From Pycnopodia helianthoides (Eukaryota; Echinodermata; Asteroidea; Forcipulatida; Asteriidae), in contig CM063249.1 in NCBI GenBank assembly GCA_032158295.1, forward strand, positions 19,036,416 through 19,100,415: a stretch of DNA of 64,000 nucleotides, given 5' to 3'. Positions 20,624 through 32,028 of this stretch are shown here, piece after piece (the stretch's first letter is position 1; the number at the start of each line of letters is the position of its first letter). A model generated the notes under the pieces. It saw only the letters and a list, made by a program, of their open reading frames with translations, did not search any database and was not told where the DNA came from. The translations under genes and the position numbers were made by a program.

Positions 20624-23600
20624 CTACGCTTTCTCAGCGTGCTCCTTGAGCATCCTGCCAGCAATGACTAGTCTCTGAATCTCACTGGTTCCTTCATAGA
20701 TCTCTGTGATGCGAGCATCCCTGTAGAATCTCTCAGCAGGCATGTCAGTCACGTAACCCATACCACCTAGGATCTGGATTGACTGGACACGGACCAAAAT
20801 AACAATTCATGACAGAGTACAGGACTGGTATTCTTAGGAGAAGCTGATTAAATTCAATTTGAAAGCTCACTGGTTATAAAGTTTGTTCCAGTACCAATTC
20901 TCCAGCTAAATATTTCCTGTCTGAAATTCACTCGTAAGTCTAGAAAATGGCATTTAAGAAACTCCCCTAAAATCATAATTGCAGTTTACAGGGTTGACAA
21001 ACAGGTGTGTGTGCGTGAGTAATATATATGTATTTTCATAGGCTTTTGGGGTGATTTTTTTTAGAGGCACTAGGCATAGTCTACTTTGCTTATTGGTTAA
21101 TCCGACCCTGGCTTTTATGTGTGTGAAATTAAGTTATCGTTTAATTGTGAACTGGAAACATGACAGAAATGATGGCTCTGCTATTTTATAGTGTTACCTA
21201 TTTACTTACCTGATGTGCACAGTATGTTGCAGCCTCCGATGCAGCCAATTTGGCCATAGCAGCCTCCTGTTGAACAAAACAATGTACATTACTGCTTGCA
21301 TTATATTAACAGGAATTTTTAAAAGACTGACAAATTGTCTGTTTGGATTTGTTTTTATCGGATATCCCAAGATAGTATATAACTGCATAATTCTGTATGG
21401 GTTTTGAGACATTGCATGGTGAGGTATCAATGTATATTCAGTTTGCGGTAACTACGTTGCTTTTTAGATTTGCTCTTGAGAACTTGTCTTGCTATTTATT
21501 CTACTGCCAAGGAGTATACTTCAGAATACAGGAGACTACTTAGTTCTGAAAAGAACTGTCCTGCTTATTAAGTACTAACAGTGGAGGTAGGAAATCGGCC
21601 TGCCGTCGATTTCACCAAACTCTTCCTAACTTAGGATTAATCTTAGGACTTAGGAAGAGTTAAGTTTCGTATCCATAGACATTAGGACACATTGAACCCA
21701 TCCTAAGTTAGGACGAGTTACTCATCCTAACTCGAGATAGGATTAATCCTAGCGCTTCGTGAAATCGGCTGCAGGACTACTCCTTTTGCTCCCTGACTGC
21801 CCAACAGTCTGTCATGGCACCCCGACAATCCTCGGTCATGGGCTGCCGATGATGATGCCGCAATCAATTTGTAGGTTCAAAACCCCCGGGACTTGGAAAG
21901 CTTCGAGTATACAGTGCTTATCACAAATCAGTTTCAGGGTAAATTCAAAGTAATTTTGTACATACCTTGTATTAGATTAAAATGAATATTTAATAGATGA
22001 TAAATTTGCATTTGTAATATGGTTAAATTAATATCATTTGGTTTTACCCATACACTGATGTTGTAAAGCACTGTTTACTCAGTACTTTTCCCCCAGAGTC
22101 CTCTACAAAAAATCCACAGGCAAATTACTCGTGTGGGATTCGAACCTATGACCTTGCCAGTCCAGAGCAGATGTCATATCACTAGACCACTGAGATTGCC
22201 CAGTAGCTAGAGGTAGTTTGAATCCTATGTTTGCTCGCAGAATTGTTCAGTTGTAAGCAGAGGTTGTTGAACGCCGGCATAGATGACGACCTGTTTGATT
22301 GCAGTACCCATTGTTTCATTGCAGTACCCGCTGTAATTTACAGAACTCCAACTGAATTCTCTTCAAGAGTAATATGCCGATGGATTTTTCTTTTCACAGG
22401 ACTTGTGTACGGGTAAAACCAAATAATATTCTTTATCTCCGATGCAAATTTAACGTCTACTAATTACAACAAAATGATATTTCTTACCTTTATAAAGTTC
22501 TTGCCGCTATCTTTAAGAGCAGCGGCTTTCCATGTGAGTAGCCTGGCACTCTCTACCCGCACTTCCATATCAGCTAGTTTGCTCTGTATAAGCTGTAAAC
22601 TGGCTATGGGCTTCTCAAATGCCTTTCGCTCTGTTGCATACTTGATTGCACATTCCAACGCAGCCTAAAAATCAATGCAAGGAAGGGAACATTTAAAGAT
22701 GAAACCAAAAATGGTGGGTTCTGTCTGGGAAAAATTGTCAAGTATCAAGAAAGCATTTTTTCTTAGTATCTGCAACAAGGTTGTGTCATTCTCACAAATC
22801 CTGGTTTTGTGCACAAAAAGTCGAGATATTGCCATACACACAAAGCCAGTAGTCAGCTTGGAATAACAATATTAACATCTGGGCATTTATAGCATTGTCA
22901 GAGCTGCCAACTCTCCCTGGTTCTGCAGAAAGTTCCCTGAAAAGAAAAAAAATCTTTCCGAGTTCTGACGAACAAATTTGAAAAAACTCCACGATAAGGA
23001 AACTTTTTCCCTGTTATGTTGAATGTAACTCTAAATATCTCCTCGATTGTTGTACAGAAACTCCCTGATTGCAATATGCAAATGTTGGCAGCTTTGCATT
23101 GTTACTCATTGGTATCACAGTGCTTTACGTAAAATTGTTTTTTACACCAAATAGAGGAATTTTTGCACAGGAGGACAATTTGAATGACGCCCAATTTTGG
23201 AAGTTCGGCCTAAGCACTCTAAATTGAAACGAGGTCCTCAATATGGTTTTTACTTGGTGTTTATCGTTGGTTTAAAAAGCCCTACTTTGCAATCTGGAGC
23301 ATTCTAATGGTTTTACCTTCACGAGTTTTGAAGAAAAACAATTTAAACAAATATTATTGTGTGTGTCAGCGTGTCTACTTGTTGAAACCGAGGACTGTAA
23401 CAAAAGGGACCCAGGTGTTTTGACAGAGCGAGGACTTCCTCGCTTTGCTTACGTGTAAAAAACCAATGGGAGAACAAAGAGAAGTCGGGATTCACAAACA
23501 ATTGTGTGTGTGTGTGCGTATCGGCTCACAGTTTGCGAGTATCACACTGATACGCTAGCTTTTGCCTGGGGAGAACCCTGCAAGACCTAAAGACTTGCTC

Positions 23601-26600
23601 AAGGACTGGGAAAAGCCATGACCGGGAACTGCACCCACACTCTGAAAACACCAGAACCCTAACACACTAGAATACTGGGCCACAACACTCCGCATTACCT
23701 GAGCAATACCCAATGCTTGTGAAGCAACTCCTATCCTACCAGCATCAAGCGTCATCTACATGTAAAGCAAACAGAATGAAAACATGAATTCCAGTAAGTT
23801 AAAGGTATAACATTACATCAATGGTTTTGGGAAGAGCAAAATTCCTTTCCATCCAGTTTTTGATAAACACACCATCTTACCACCCAGTGAAAAGTTCACA
23901 AAACTATGATCCCATTTTTGTGAAGATGAATGGAAACTGTTTAATTTATTCGGATCTTGTGCATAATATAAGCTTATTTCAATTGCCGAAATTGAAGCAA
24001 GCAATGGTGATTTCTTGTGGGTCTTCAAATGCTATATCCTCAACTATGACTGTATTTCAGGTGACACTGGTGGGAACTTTCTAATCAGTGAGCTTTCAGA
24101 ACTAATAACTATTATTAATAAACACTTTGGAGAATTTATGCACTCTGATTGGTCAAAGACTGGTCACGTGAATAAATGGCCCCTTAACAAGCACATTGTT
24201 GTTTAAAATCCTATGCACTATTTGATTGTTGCACGGCAAACTACCGGTATCAAATCAACTCATTTCTTTGTGCGAATTGATTTTTATTTTTTTTTGAGCA
24301 GGACAGATGATGGTGCCACTTGCGGAAACAAACCACGCGTAGGTGTGAACGCGCAGACAATGTATCAATTTAGGGTAGCTTGTACGCGCATGAAACCAAC
24401 ATAATGTAAAGTCATAGTCTGGTTCTTGAAAATATGTATAAACAGTTAGATATGTGTAAGAGATTAAGTACCGACAAAAGTTGAACAGCCAAAGGATTGG
24501 CCGGCTCATCGCACTGTTATTCCCCAACTAATGAACACCTCGGAGAGTTTTTACATGTACACTCTGATTGGTCAAAGACTGGTCGCATAGAGGTGTATTA
24601 AAATGTTATACATTCAATCCCTGCCTAAGCATGTTGGTAGGGTGTTGTTTTGAGCAAGGTCAAGGAGGTCAAGGTCACCTGACCTATGTGGACATAATAC
24701 GCAAGAACACTGGCTTTGGTGACAACAGATGAAGTATCTACATGCACGAAGGACAGGTAGATCTGGGGACACTTCTCTCATGGACACCACTTGACATAGA
24801 AGAAGTTTCTATCAAGAATTAACGATCTGTGACTGATTACCATGGCAATCTTGAATCCCATGCCTTCCTGACCAAGCAGATTCTCCTTTGGGATGACGCA
24901 ATCCTCGAATATGAGTTCTGTCGTTGATGATGCTCTTATCCCCAACTTGTCTTCTTTCTTCCCCAATGAGAGCCCCTCAGTTGGCTTGGGAACGAGGAAA
25001 GCACTGATGCCCTGAATTTCACAAACGGCAAAGAATTTCAAAATAGAAAGATCTATTACAGATGCTAAATACAATTTTTTTCCAATTTGACCCCAAAATT
25101 TTGATCGATTTTTAAAATGATACTTTTATAGATTAAAAAAAGTTATAAGCTTTTATTTCAGATATTTTAAAAACAAATCTGCCAATTATAAGTGATAGTC
25201 TAAAAACTCAAAATGTGACCCGATCTGTCGAAATGAGGAATATATCGACCCCTTAATGAAATTGAGTTGTGCATACCGTGTTTACAAATAACTCACTGGC
25301 TTTCCAGGAATACCATTATTTTTTCCGTAGCTTATTCCAGTCGAAGTTATCGGGAAATGAAGAAAGTTACAAGACAAGGCCACTTCCAATTTTTTACGAC
25401 GTGATTGTTTAGATACTCGTTTTTAAATAACTTTGAAGAGTATTAATTGTGTACAAACATGTCAAGAACTATTTGTGGATTTATTCATCTTTTCAACTAA
25501 AGGTAAGAACACGACAAGAAAGATCAAGTTTTATTTAACCTAATACCACCGAAATCGTGGAATCGTTTTTTGTATCGTTTTTCATGATTTTCGAATGTGA
25601 CCAACTTTGGTATGGCGAATTACACGCAATACTTCCTATCTGACACATTCCTCATTTCGATAGATCAGGTCACAAATGCATTATTGTCGGAATCCTGACA
25701 TTATCTCACATCCATCAGCCACGTACAAACAACTTTGCATGTTACATGTATTTTGTGCATTGTCCGTGGCACACGCGAAAAGTTTCTGTAAGTTTTTTCT
25801 TTTGAAACAGCATCTAGTGTCAAAATTAGTTAAGAAAAAAAATCTTCATATCCTTTGTGCACAAAATTGAACAGACATACAGAACTGAACCCTCTGATAA
25901 GTGTAGACATCTTTCTTTGTAGCAGGCTTCCAGATGTCTTGCTGATAGGCTGTGCTAGGTTCTGAGGTTTCCAACACACCCCTCCACCCTGCCAATAACA
26001 CTTTTTGGCTTACTTGACCCAACCTCCCTTAAGTTAGATTTACAATGATCCTTCCTCAAATAACAAAGCTCAACAACCCAAACTGTTGGACTCAGATTAT
26101 GGTCGTATGCCTGATCCCATATTAAGTATGATCACTTTACATGTGCAGTCTTCAGTTACAACTGACTCAAACAAAACACGCAGTTGGATTTTGATAGTTA
26201 GGGTTTCAGACCTTAAACATTATGAAGGCAATAGAGGCAAGTGCATCCATGCCTCTGGTCTGTGCCTTGGTCCCTTTGAAATATCGAGGTAGAAATCGTA
26301 GAGGTGCCTTTTATTAATGAAAAACTGCCTTGCCCTTGCGACAATGAAGTATCAAGCTTGTGGTTTAAGGAACATTCAAACTTGTTCCAAATTAATAGTT
26401 CCGAGAGTGACCCCTTAATTGGACAACCCCTAAATTTTGCACAATGCAGTTTCCCTTATGCCTTCAGGCCTGGAATTAAACGGGGCCACAGCCTCCCTCG
26501 CCATGGTCTTGGCCTTGATGCCCCTTCAAAACTTTCCCGTAGACTTCAAGGCTTTTGAATGGAAGTGCCCTTTGTAAAATGAAAATGGCCTTGCCCTCTC

Positions 26601-29600
26601 AAAATGAAATTCCAGGCTGTGCCTTCACTTTTACCTTGTGTTTGAGTGATTTGTTTGTGGTAGCAAAGACCACACTGGCTTCTGATTCATAGCCATTGGT
26701 AATCCAGGCTTTCCTGCCATTCAGTACCCAGTGGTCGCCATTTAGTCTTGCTGTGGTTGAGGCTGCACCTGCATCACTACCATTCCCTTGAAAAGAAGAA
26801 AATCAAAGTTAGGCCATGTAAAAATAAAAAGTTGTTTGAGCATCCTTCCTTACAATTTCTGCAGGTGGGTAGGGTTTTTTTTCCCACTCCATCAATCAAT
26901 ACAAAAGACCTTTATCACGGGGCATCAATCTTGTATTACTCTCATTTAAATCAGTTTAATCAAATGAGGCAGAAAGGACAAGTAGTCTGGTCCATTTTTG
27001 GTACAGATTTGAATCAGTATGCATTATTAATAATGCACACAGGGGACTAGACAAAGATGGTGTCAGCATGAGGTCTATACACAATCAACCACATTGCCTG
27101 CACTCCTCATGCATGTGGCGCCATGAAAACAGGCTGGCACCAAAACTCCCACAACAGAAAGAAAAGGGTAGTCTACTCCTGACAGATGAGCACCATGTAC
27201 TTGCTAAAACTTGGCTCAAGGTCTGTGTTATTGGCCAGGTTCTGTTGGTTCTAATCACAACTACAGGCGATGACATTGACGTCTACATACTACATTAAAG
27301 CTTCTATGTTGCAGTGCCAAATGTTTAAAAGGTTTTAAAGAAAGGCGTCCAAAAAATGTTTGAAAGTTGGTCAAGGCATTCACGCTCTTCTGCTAAGGCA
27401 GTCAGTGATTTATTCTGCTGACAATTTTGTTATCTTACCTGGCTCACTGAGTCCAAAACAGCCGACCCTGTCACCGTTCAGGAATGGTTTGGCGAACTTT
27501 TCAATCTGCTCTTCATTGCCGAACTTCATAATTGGTCCAAGATATAAAGACTGGAAAAAAGACACAATGGTTTTTTTTGAGTAAATAAGTTTCAAAGTTG
27601 ACAGACTATCCTTTCTTATTTGGACTTTAAAACCCTTTCCTTACCAATTTCTTTTGACATAAATAGCCATTGGTGCCCACAGCCCACATTGTTTGACCAC
27701 TCCAATTCACGCCGAGCAAAAGAGTCTCATGCAAGTTTTCTCAAGGATTGTAAATTGCTAAGCACTGAAAAGTCTTGCTTAGCAGAATGTGTAGTTACTG
27801 AAATACATGAGATAAGAGTTTGAGTTTGTTTGCACTATAAATAAAGTATTTTGTGTACTGTGGTCCAGTGGTTGTATTTTTAAACCCTACTTAATAATAA
27901 TAATAATAATAATAACAATAATACGTAGTTCTTATATAGCGCTTTATCACACCAATTGGCATCTCAAGCGCTCACACAGGACCTACGGCTTTACGTCCCA
28001 TCCGAAGGACGCAGCAATAACGGTTAAGTGTCTTGCTTAAGGACACAAGTGTCACGACTTGGACTCGAACCCACACTCTGCTGATCAGAAACACCAGAGC
28101 TTGTGTTCGGTGTTCTTATCCGCTCGGCCACAACACACCATACGTTATTAACACTTACATTATTTACACTCATAACGACCCCACATGATGCACATCCTCT
28201 GCTGATCTCCTCCATAGCGATAGCATAGGCTAAGTAATCCAGACCAGTTCCACCATACACCTCTGGGACATCAATTGCCATCAGTCCAAGCTCTCCCAGC
28301 TTCTTCACCTGAAAATATGACAATTTTATCGTATAACTTTAGCTCCCTTTGGCTTAGATTATGATTATCACAACTAGGCCAAGGGACAAATAAGCTTAAT
28401 AAGTTGTAGTTGTTTTGGCTTTTCAGAAAAATGTCCATATCCTACTACCACTTTCTAAGGGATTTTTTTTTTTTTTTTTTTTACACTTTGTGGTTAATAA
28501 CATTTCCATATTTAGCACACTCCTCCAATATTCTCCAGCTGAATCACTGAATAACTTGAGTCTGAGACTTGAGACTCAGACTTCGGACTTAAAGTCAACC
28601 CAGGCTACTTGGACTCAGATATAATTACAATGTATTGTCAAGTCTGAGTCCAAATCACGAGTCGAGTCCGAGCAGAGTCTTGAGTCACTTGTTGTCAGTG
28701 CATAAAACTAGTAGCAGGAGTTTAAAGAAAAAGCCCATTAACGGTTACTTAAATTGACTATTTCTGACTTAACGCCTGCAACTTTTTTCGCAATCATAAA
28801 AATGCCTAAGATGCTCATATTGAACCTGAGTGAGAGCATACATTGTAGCCCTAAAACTTCTGGGGATCTAGACGGACTCTTAGCCCACCTGAATGTCTCA
28901 TGATTTTAATGATTATCAATCTTTAAAGGTAGTTGCAATTTTTTTTCAAAAAGCATACTTGTTATAAAGATAGTTATATAAAGTATCCCGTGAAATTATT
29001 TCAACTGAATTGCACCGTTCGTTGAAAAATTTTAATCTCCAAAGATTGAAAATTCAAATTTTTCGTGGTGTCTGTCTGTGAATGCTACGGCAAGAGATGC
29101 AGTTGGTACCAACTGTCACCTCGCTAAACGGGATGTATTTGGCGTTCTTGATGAAAATACCGTGACAATTTTTCCTGTTTCTCAACATTGGTAGATACAA
29201 CTGAAACTTTCACAGGAAACTTATTGTATCTTTCTTGATTTTGCCAATAAATCAGCATTAAACTAAACGATGACCCTACCTTTAATAAAATACTTTGTCC
29301 TTTATAATCAAATGGCCATTCAGGTTGGCTCAGTGGTTTCTTCTCTGCCTTTCATCTCTGTGAACCCTGGTTTGCATAATACTTCGATCTGCAGCCTTGC
29401 ATGTAATAGATTGAATTTTCATTCCCTACCCGAATGCATGGGTTTCCCAAGTTGGGGTTTTCCTTCCACATCAAAAACTGACATTGTGGTGTAAATCCTG
29501 ATGCGTGAATAACTTGTGGTTTATTTGATGCATAAATAACATTGAACAATTTGAATGGACTTTATCATGGACTTACTTGTTCCTTGGGATACCTGTGTTC

Positions 29601-32028
29601 TTTGTCAAGCTCTCCTGCAATGGGCATCAACTCCTTATCGGCAAAGTCACGACACGTCTTCCTCAACATGGTGTGGATGTCTGGCAGGTCAGCCCAGCCT
29701 GACATACAGCGAGTGTGTGTCACATTATGTGTCGCTACCAAGGACAAGAGTGAAGGAAATTTGTATATAAATATGGACAGTGCAGTAAGCTTTAGCGTCT
29801 ATCTGATGCTGTCTCAATCAATAACATTTGGGCATCTAAAAAAAAGTGGCATCTTTTCCCAAATAGACCACTGAATACAAAAGTTACTGATGTTTTTGCA
29901 TTTTGTATTCTCCTTTTCTTTTCTTTTCTTTTTTGACACTTTTGACTGTATAACTGTGTGGGTTTCATCTTATTATTTATCAAATAAGCTGATAAGCATC
30001 TCAAAGTCTTTCTCCCTTTAGAGGGGGTCCTGAGTATTGCCATGTGTCAAGGCAGAGCGGTCAAGCACAATGGACTCGAGCTCTGGTGTTTCTGACCCAA
30101 ATAGACCACTGAATACAAAAGTTATTGCTGTTTTTTGTGTTTTTTTATTACATATTCTCCTTTTCTTTTCTTTCCTTTTTTTGATACTGTATACTGTGTA
30201 GGTCTAGTCCTGGGTTTAAGTTCTGATCTTGAAGCTTGTGTCCTTCAGCAAAAACTTTAAAACCACTATTGATTTGTTCTTTGGATAGGACATAAAGCTC
30301 TCGGTCCTTTGTGTTGTGTAATGCATGTAAAAGAACCCAGAACACTTATCATTAAGAGAAGGGGTTTGCCCTAATTGTTTTCTGGTATGGTTGGCTGCAG
30401 ATTGCACCACAAAACCTAAATAAATTTGTTTCATAATTTGGACATAGCTTCGTTTTCCTTGTAGAAAAAACAATGAGCCCTTTGATATGCCCCCCCCCCC
30501 CGGGTTTGATAGGTTAGGCAGAGTCATTAGCCCCACTGGTTTAGAGTGGAGAGTTTTTGGGGGGGAAATCTTGAATCCAGCTACCAGGTTGTAAAAAACC
30601 TGTACCACACTAGACTAGTGGGGCTGAAGCAAGCTAGCTGTGATAATCAAAGCTCTTGGTCACATCCCTTAGACAAGCCTCCGATCTATGACTATCAGGA
30701 GGATCGAAGGTTATGATTATCGCAACTACATGTACATGTAGGCCGAGCCGAGAGACAAATATGCTTTAACTTATTATTATTATTAATAAAATGAATAGGA
30801 TAAACCAATCTTAATGGTTTATTCATTTGAATCATGAAACAGCCAAAAGGCTGACACATTCAAAGTCTAAAACAAATCTTTAAAAGTAAACAAAAAACAG
30901 GAAAAGAAAACATCAATAAGCATACAAAAAAATGTTCTTTATAAAGAATTGTTTAGGCTTTCAGAAAAATTCCCAAAGTTTTTAACTTTTAGTAATAACT
31001 AAAGGATTTCTATCTTAATTTGTTTCGACACTTTGTAGCATTGAAAATTCAAAGTGCCTGTTACTCTCTTTCTCAGTGTAAATTCTGTCAACCATTCTGG
31101 GCAGGTGTATGGATAAATTTGACCTTAATTAACTTAGCGTAATATATGGAGTCAGATTCGGCATTTTGCCGGCTTTTCACCTACCCCATAGTTCTAAAGC
31201 AAGTTACAACTACTATGAACCTTAAGCATTGACGTCATCCCACCGCCATCTTAGACGTAAAATGAATAATGATGATGCAACAATGGAAAACGCATTGTAT
31301 CTATGTCCGCACGGAGCACAGGATGGGCCAATGAGCAACCTTTTTTTTACCTCTAGCCGAGGGCGCCCTACTCAAATGAAGTCACATGCATTAAAGTTAT
31401 AAGGTCTTTGTAAAAAACTAAGATAAGACTAAGACTAAGTAAGAGTAAGAATCCAATCCAAGAGAGTTCTTTATTGCCTCCTTCACAAAAGTTGGTGTTA
31501 TCATGGTGTAATGTTTCTATTGCTGTCTATATACATGATATAATTCAGATTGAGACTCCGAAGAGAGTAGATTATGTAACAATGACATCAGTCATGTCAG
31601 TGACCCAAGAACAAGATGCTACATGTTCTTACTCCACGGACGGAGGAACGATCATCATCATTATAGACATACATGTAGGACATCCTGCTGCACTGCAGTC
31701 AGTTAGCCCACCTTGTTGGGCTGTTATCTGGTTATGGCTCTCTTTTAACATCGGTCACTAGCTAAACAGCCCAATAAGGTGGGCTATGCAGTCAGTACAG
31801 TATACGCCGACGTCATGTTTTTTTGTCACGCGAAACGACGTCCGATGTAAATACAGTTAAGTGAACGTTTGTTCAACGATATTAATTGACCAGAAAAAAA
31901 TGAATATGAGTTTGATCATTTCGTTAATTACACTGTACAGTCATACCTTTGTTTTGAGTTGCTGTCAGTGGCAATCTTCTACTCACAGCAGACGCCAGCC
32001 TTCGCATAGTCATCCTCACAGCAGCCAT
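20624..32028 (-). CDS. ACADS: Short-chain specific acyl-CoA dehydrogenase, mitochondrial
   Basis: Catalyses FAD-dependent alpha,beta-dehydrogenation of short acyl-CoAs (chiefly butyryl-CoA) in mitochondrial beta-oxidation, passing electrons to ETF. Ten coding exons, all with AG/GT borders: 32028-31947, 29734-29577, 28308-28159, 27550-27439, 26786-26635, 25011-24841, 23755-23699, 22664-22488, 21266-21210, 20782-20624. They join in frame to 1275 nt, 424 aa, against about 412 aa in mammals. The first residues ([20 protein letters not shown]) are an Arg-rich, acid-free mitochondrial presequence. Family signatures: [12 protein letters not shown] (about 50-61), [41 protein letters not shown] (FAD contact), [11 protein letters not shown], and at the C-terminus [13 protein letters not shown], whose Glu402 corresponds to the catalytic base. 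No lesion is seen. The first intron is the longest (2.2 kb), and introns hold SINEs and MITEs. Assignment to SCAD rather than another ACAD is based on near-colinear similarity to vertebrate SCAD. Confidence 0.95.
21590..21775. mobile_element. MITE in ACADS intron 9, GATTTCACxAA ends
   Basis: The left end tcgatttcaccaaactcttc and right end gcgcttcgtgaaatcggc are inverted, and ggattaatc appears near both ends. The interior repeats the phrase cctaacttagga and its inverse. It lies between exons 10 and 9 of ACADS and has no coding capacity. Confidence 0.6.
22040..22205 (-). repeat. tRNA-derived SINE in ACADS intron 8
   Basis: On the minus strand the head reads gggcaatctcagtggtctag (A box) and, downstream, ggttcgaatcccacacg (B box), then a body containing ttgtagaggactctggg. 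It is related to the fragments at 510-830. Poor stems argue against a functional tRNA. Confidence 0.65.
23565..23692 (-). repeat. Diverged SINE of the tRNA-Leu-like family
   Basis: On the minus strand it begins agtgttgtggccc and runs through gttctggtgttttcagagtg, matching the order of the clear copy at 27885-28143 with many substitutions. It sits next to the splice donor of ACADS exon 7, about 5 bp beyond it. Confidence 0.5.
25214..25674. mobile_element. MITE with 29-bp inverted ends in ACADS intron 5
   Basis: The left end is tgtgacccgatctgtcgaaa followed by tgaggaat; the right end is the inverse with two differences (attcctcatttcgatagatc then aggtcaca). Interior AT-rich, no coding capacity. 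I could not define a target-site duplication. Confidence 0.75.
25678..25875. repeat. Dispersed repeat, second copy at about 32495-32665
   Basis: Shared ordered phrases: tattgt(c/a), cctgacattatctcac or cccgacagtatctcac, catcagccac, tattttgtgcattgtcc or tattttgtgaattgtcc, gaaacagcat, and ttgtgcaaaa-type ends. It abuts the right end of the MITE at 25214-25674. No coding capacity. Confidence 0.6.
27885..28143 (-). repeat. Full-length-looking tRNA-Leu-like SINE with (ATT)n tail
   Basis: Read on the minus strand: A box gtggccgagcggataag, B box gggttcgagtcc, a body with ttaagcaagacacttaacc and cttcggatgggacgtaaagc, and an end gcgctatataagaactacgt running into (ATT)n at 27917-27891. The microsatellite tail is the normal end of this kind of SINE. 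It lies in ACADS intron 3, only about 15 bp from the exon 3 donor at 28158. Confidence 0.85.
29310..29510 (+). repeat. tRNA-derived SINE, plus-strand copy in ACADS intron 2
   Basis: Begins with an A-box-like gttggctcagtggtttc and continues through ttgaattttcattccctacc and gggttttccttccacatc, colinear with the minus-strand SINE at 18085-18320. The B box is degraded. Confidence 0.6.
29858..30206. repeat. Direct duplication of about 110 bp in ACADS intron 1
   Basis: The stretches 29858-29968 and 30097-30206 both begin ccaaatagaccactgaatac and continue through ctccttttcttttcttt into a (t)gactgtata or tactgtatac end. The copies differ mainly in the length of T-rich runs. About 130 bp separates them. 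Confidence 0.75.
31704..31786. repeat. Hairpin-forming inverted repeat in ACADS intron 1
   Basis: The segments tagcccaccttgttgggctg and cagcccaataaggtgggcta are inverted copies over about 21 bp (with one or two mismatches) around a 41-bp loop. The hairpin lies 160-240 bp downstream of the first ACADS exon on the transcribed strand. Confidence 0.7.
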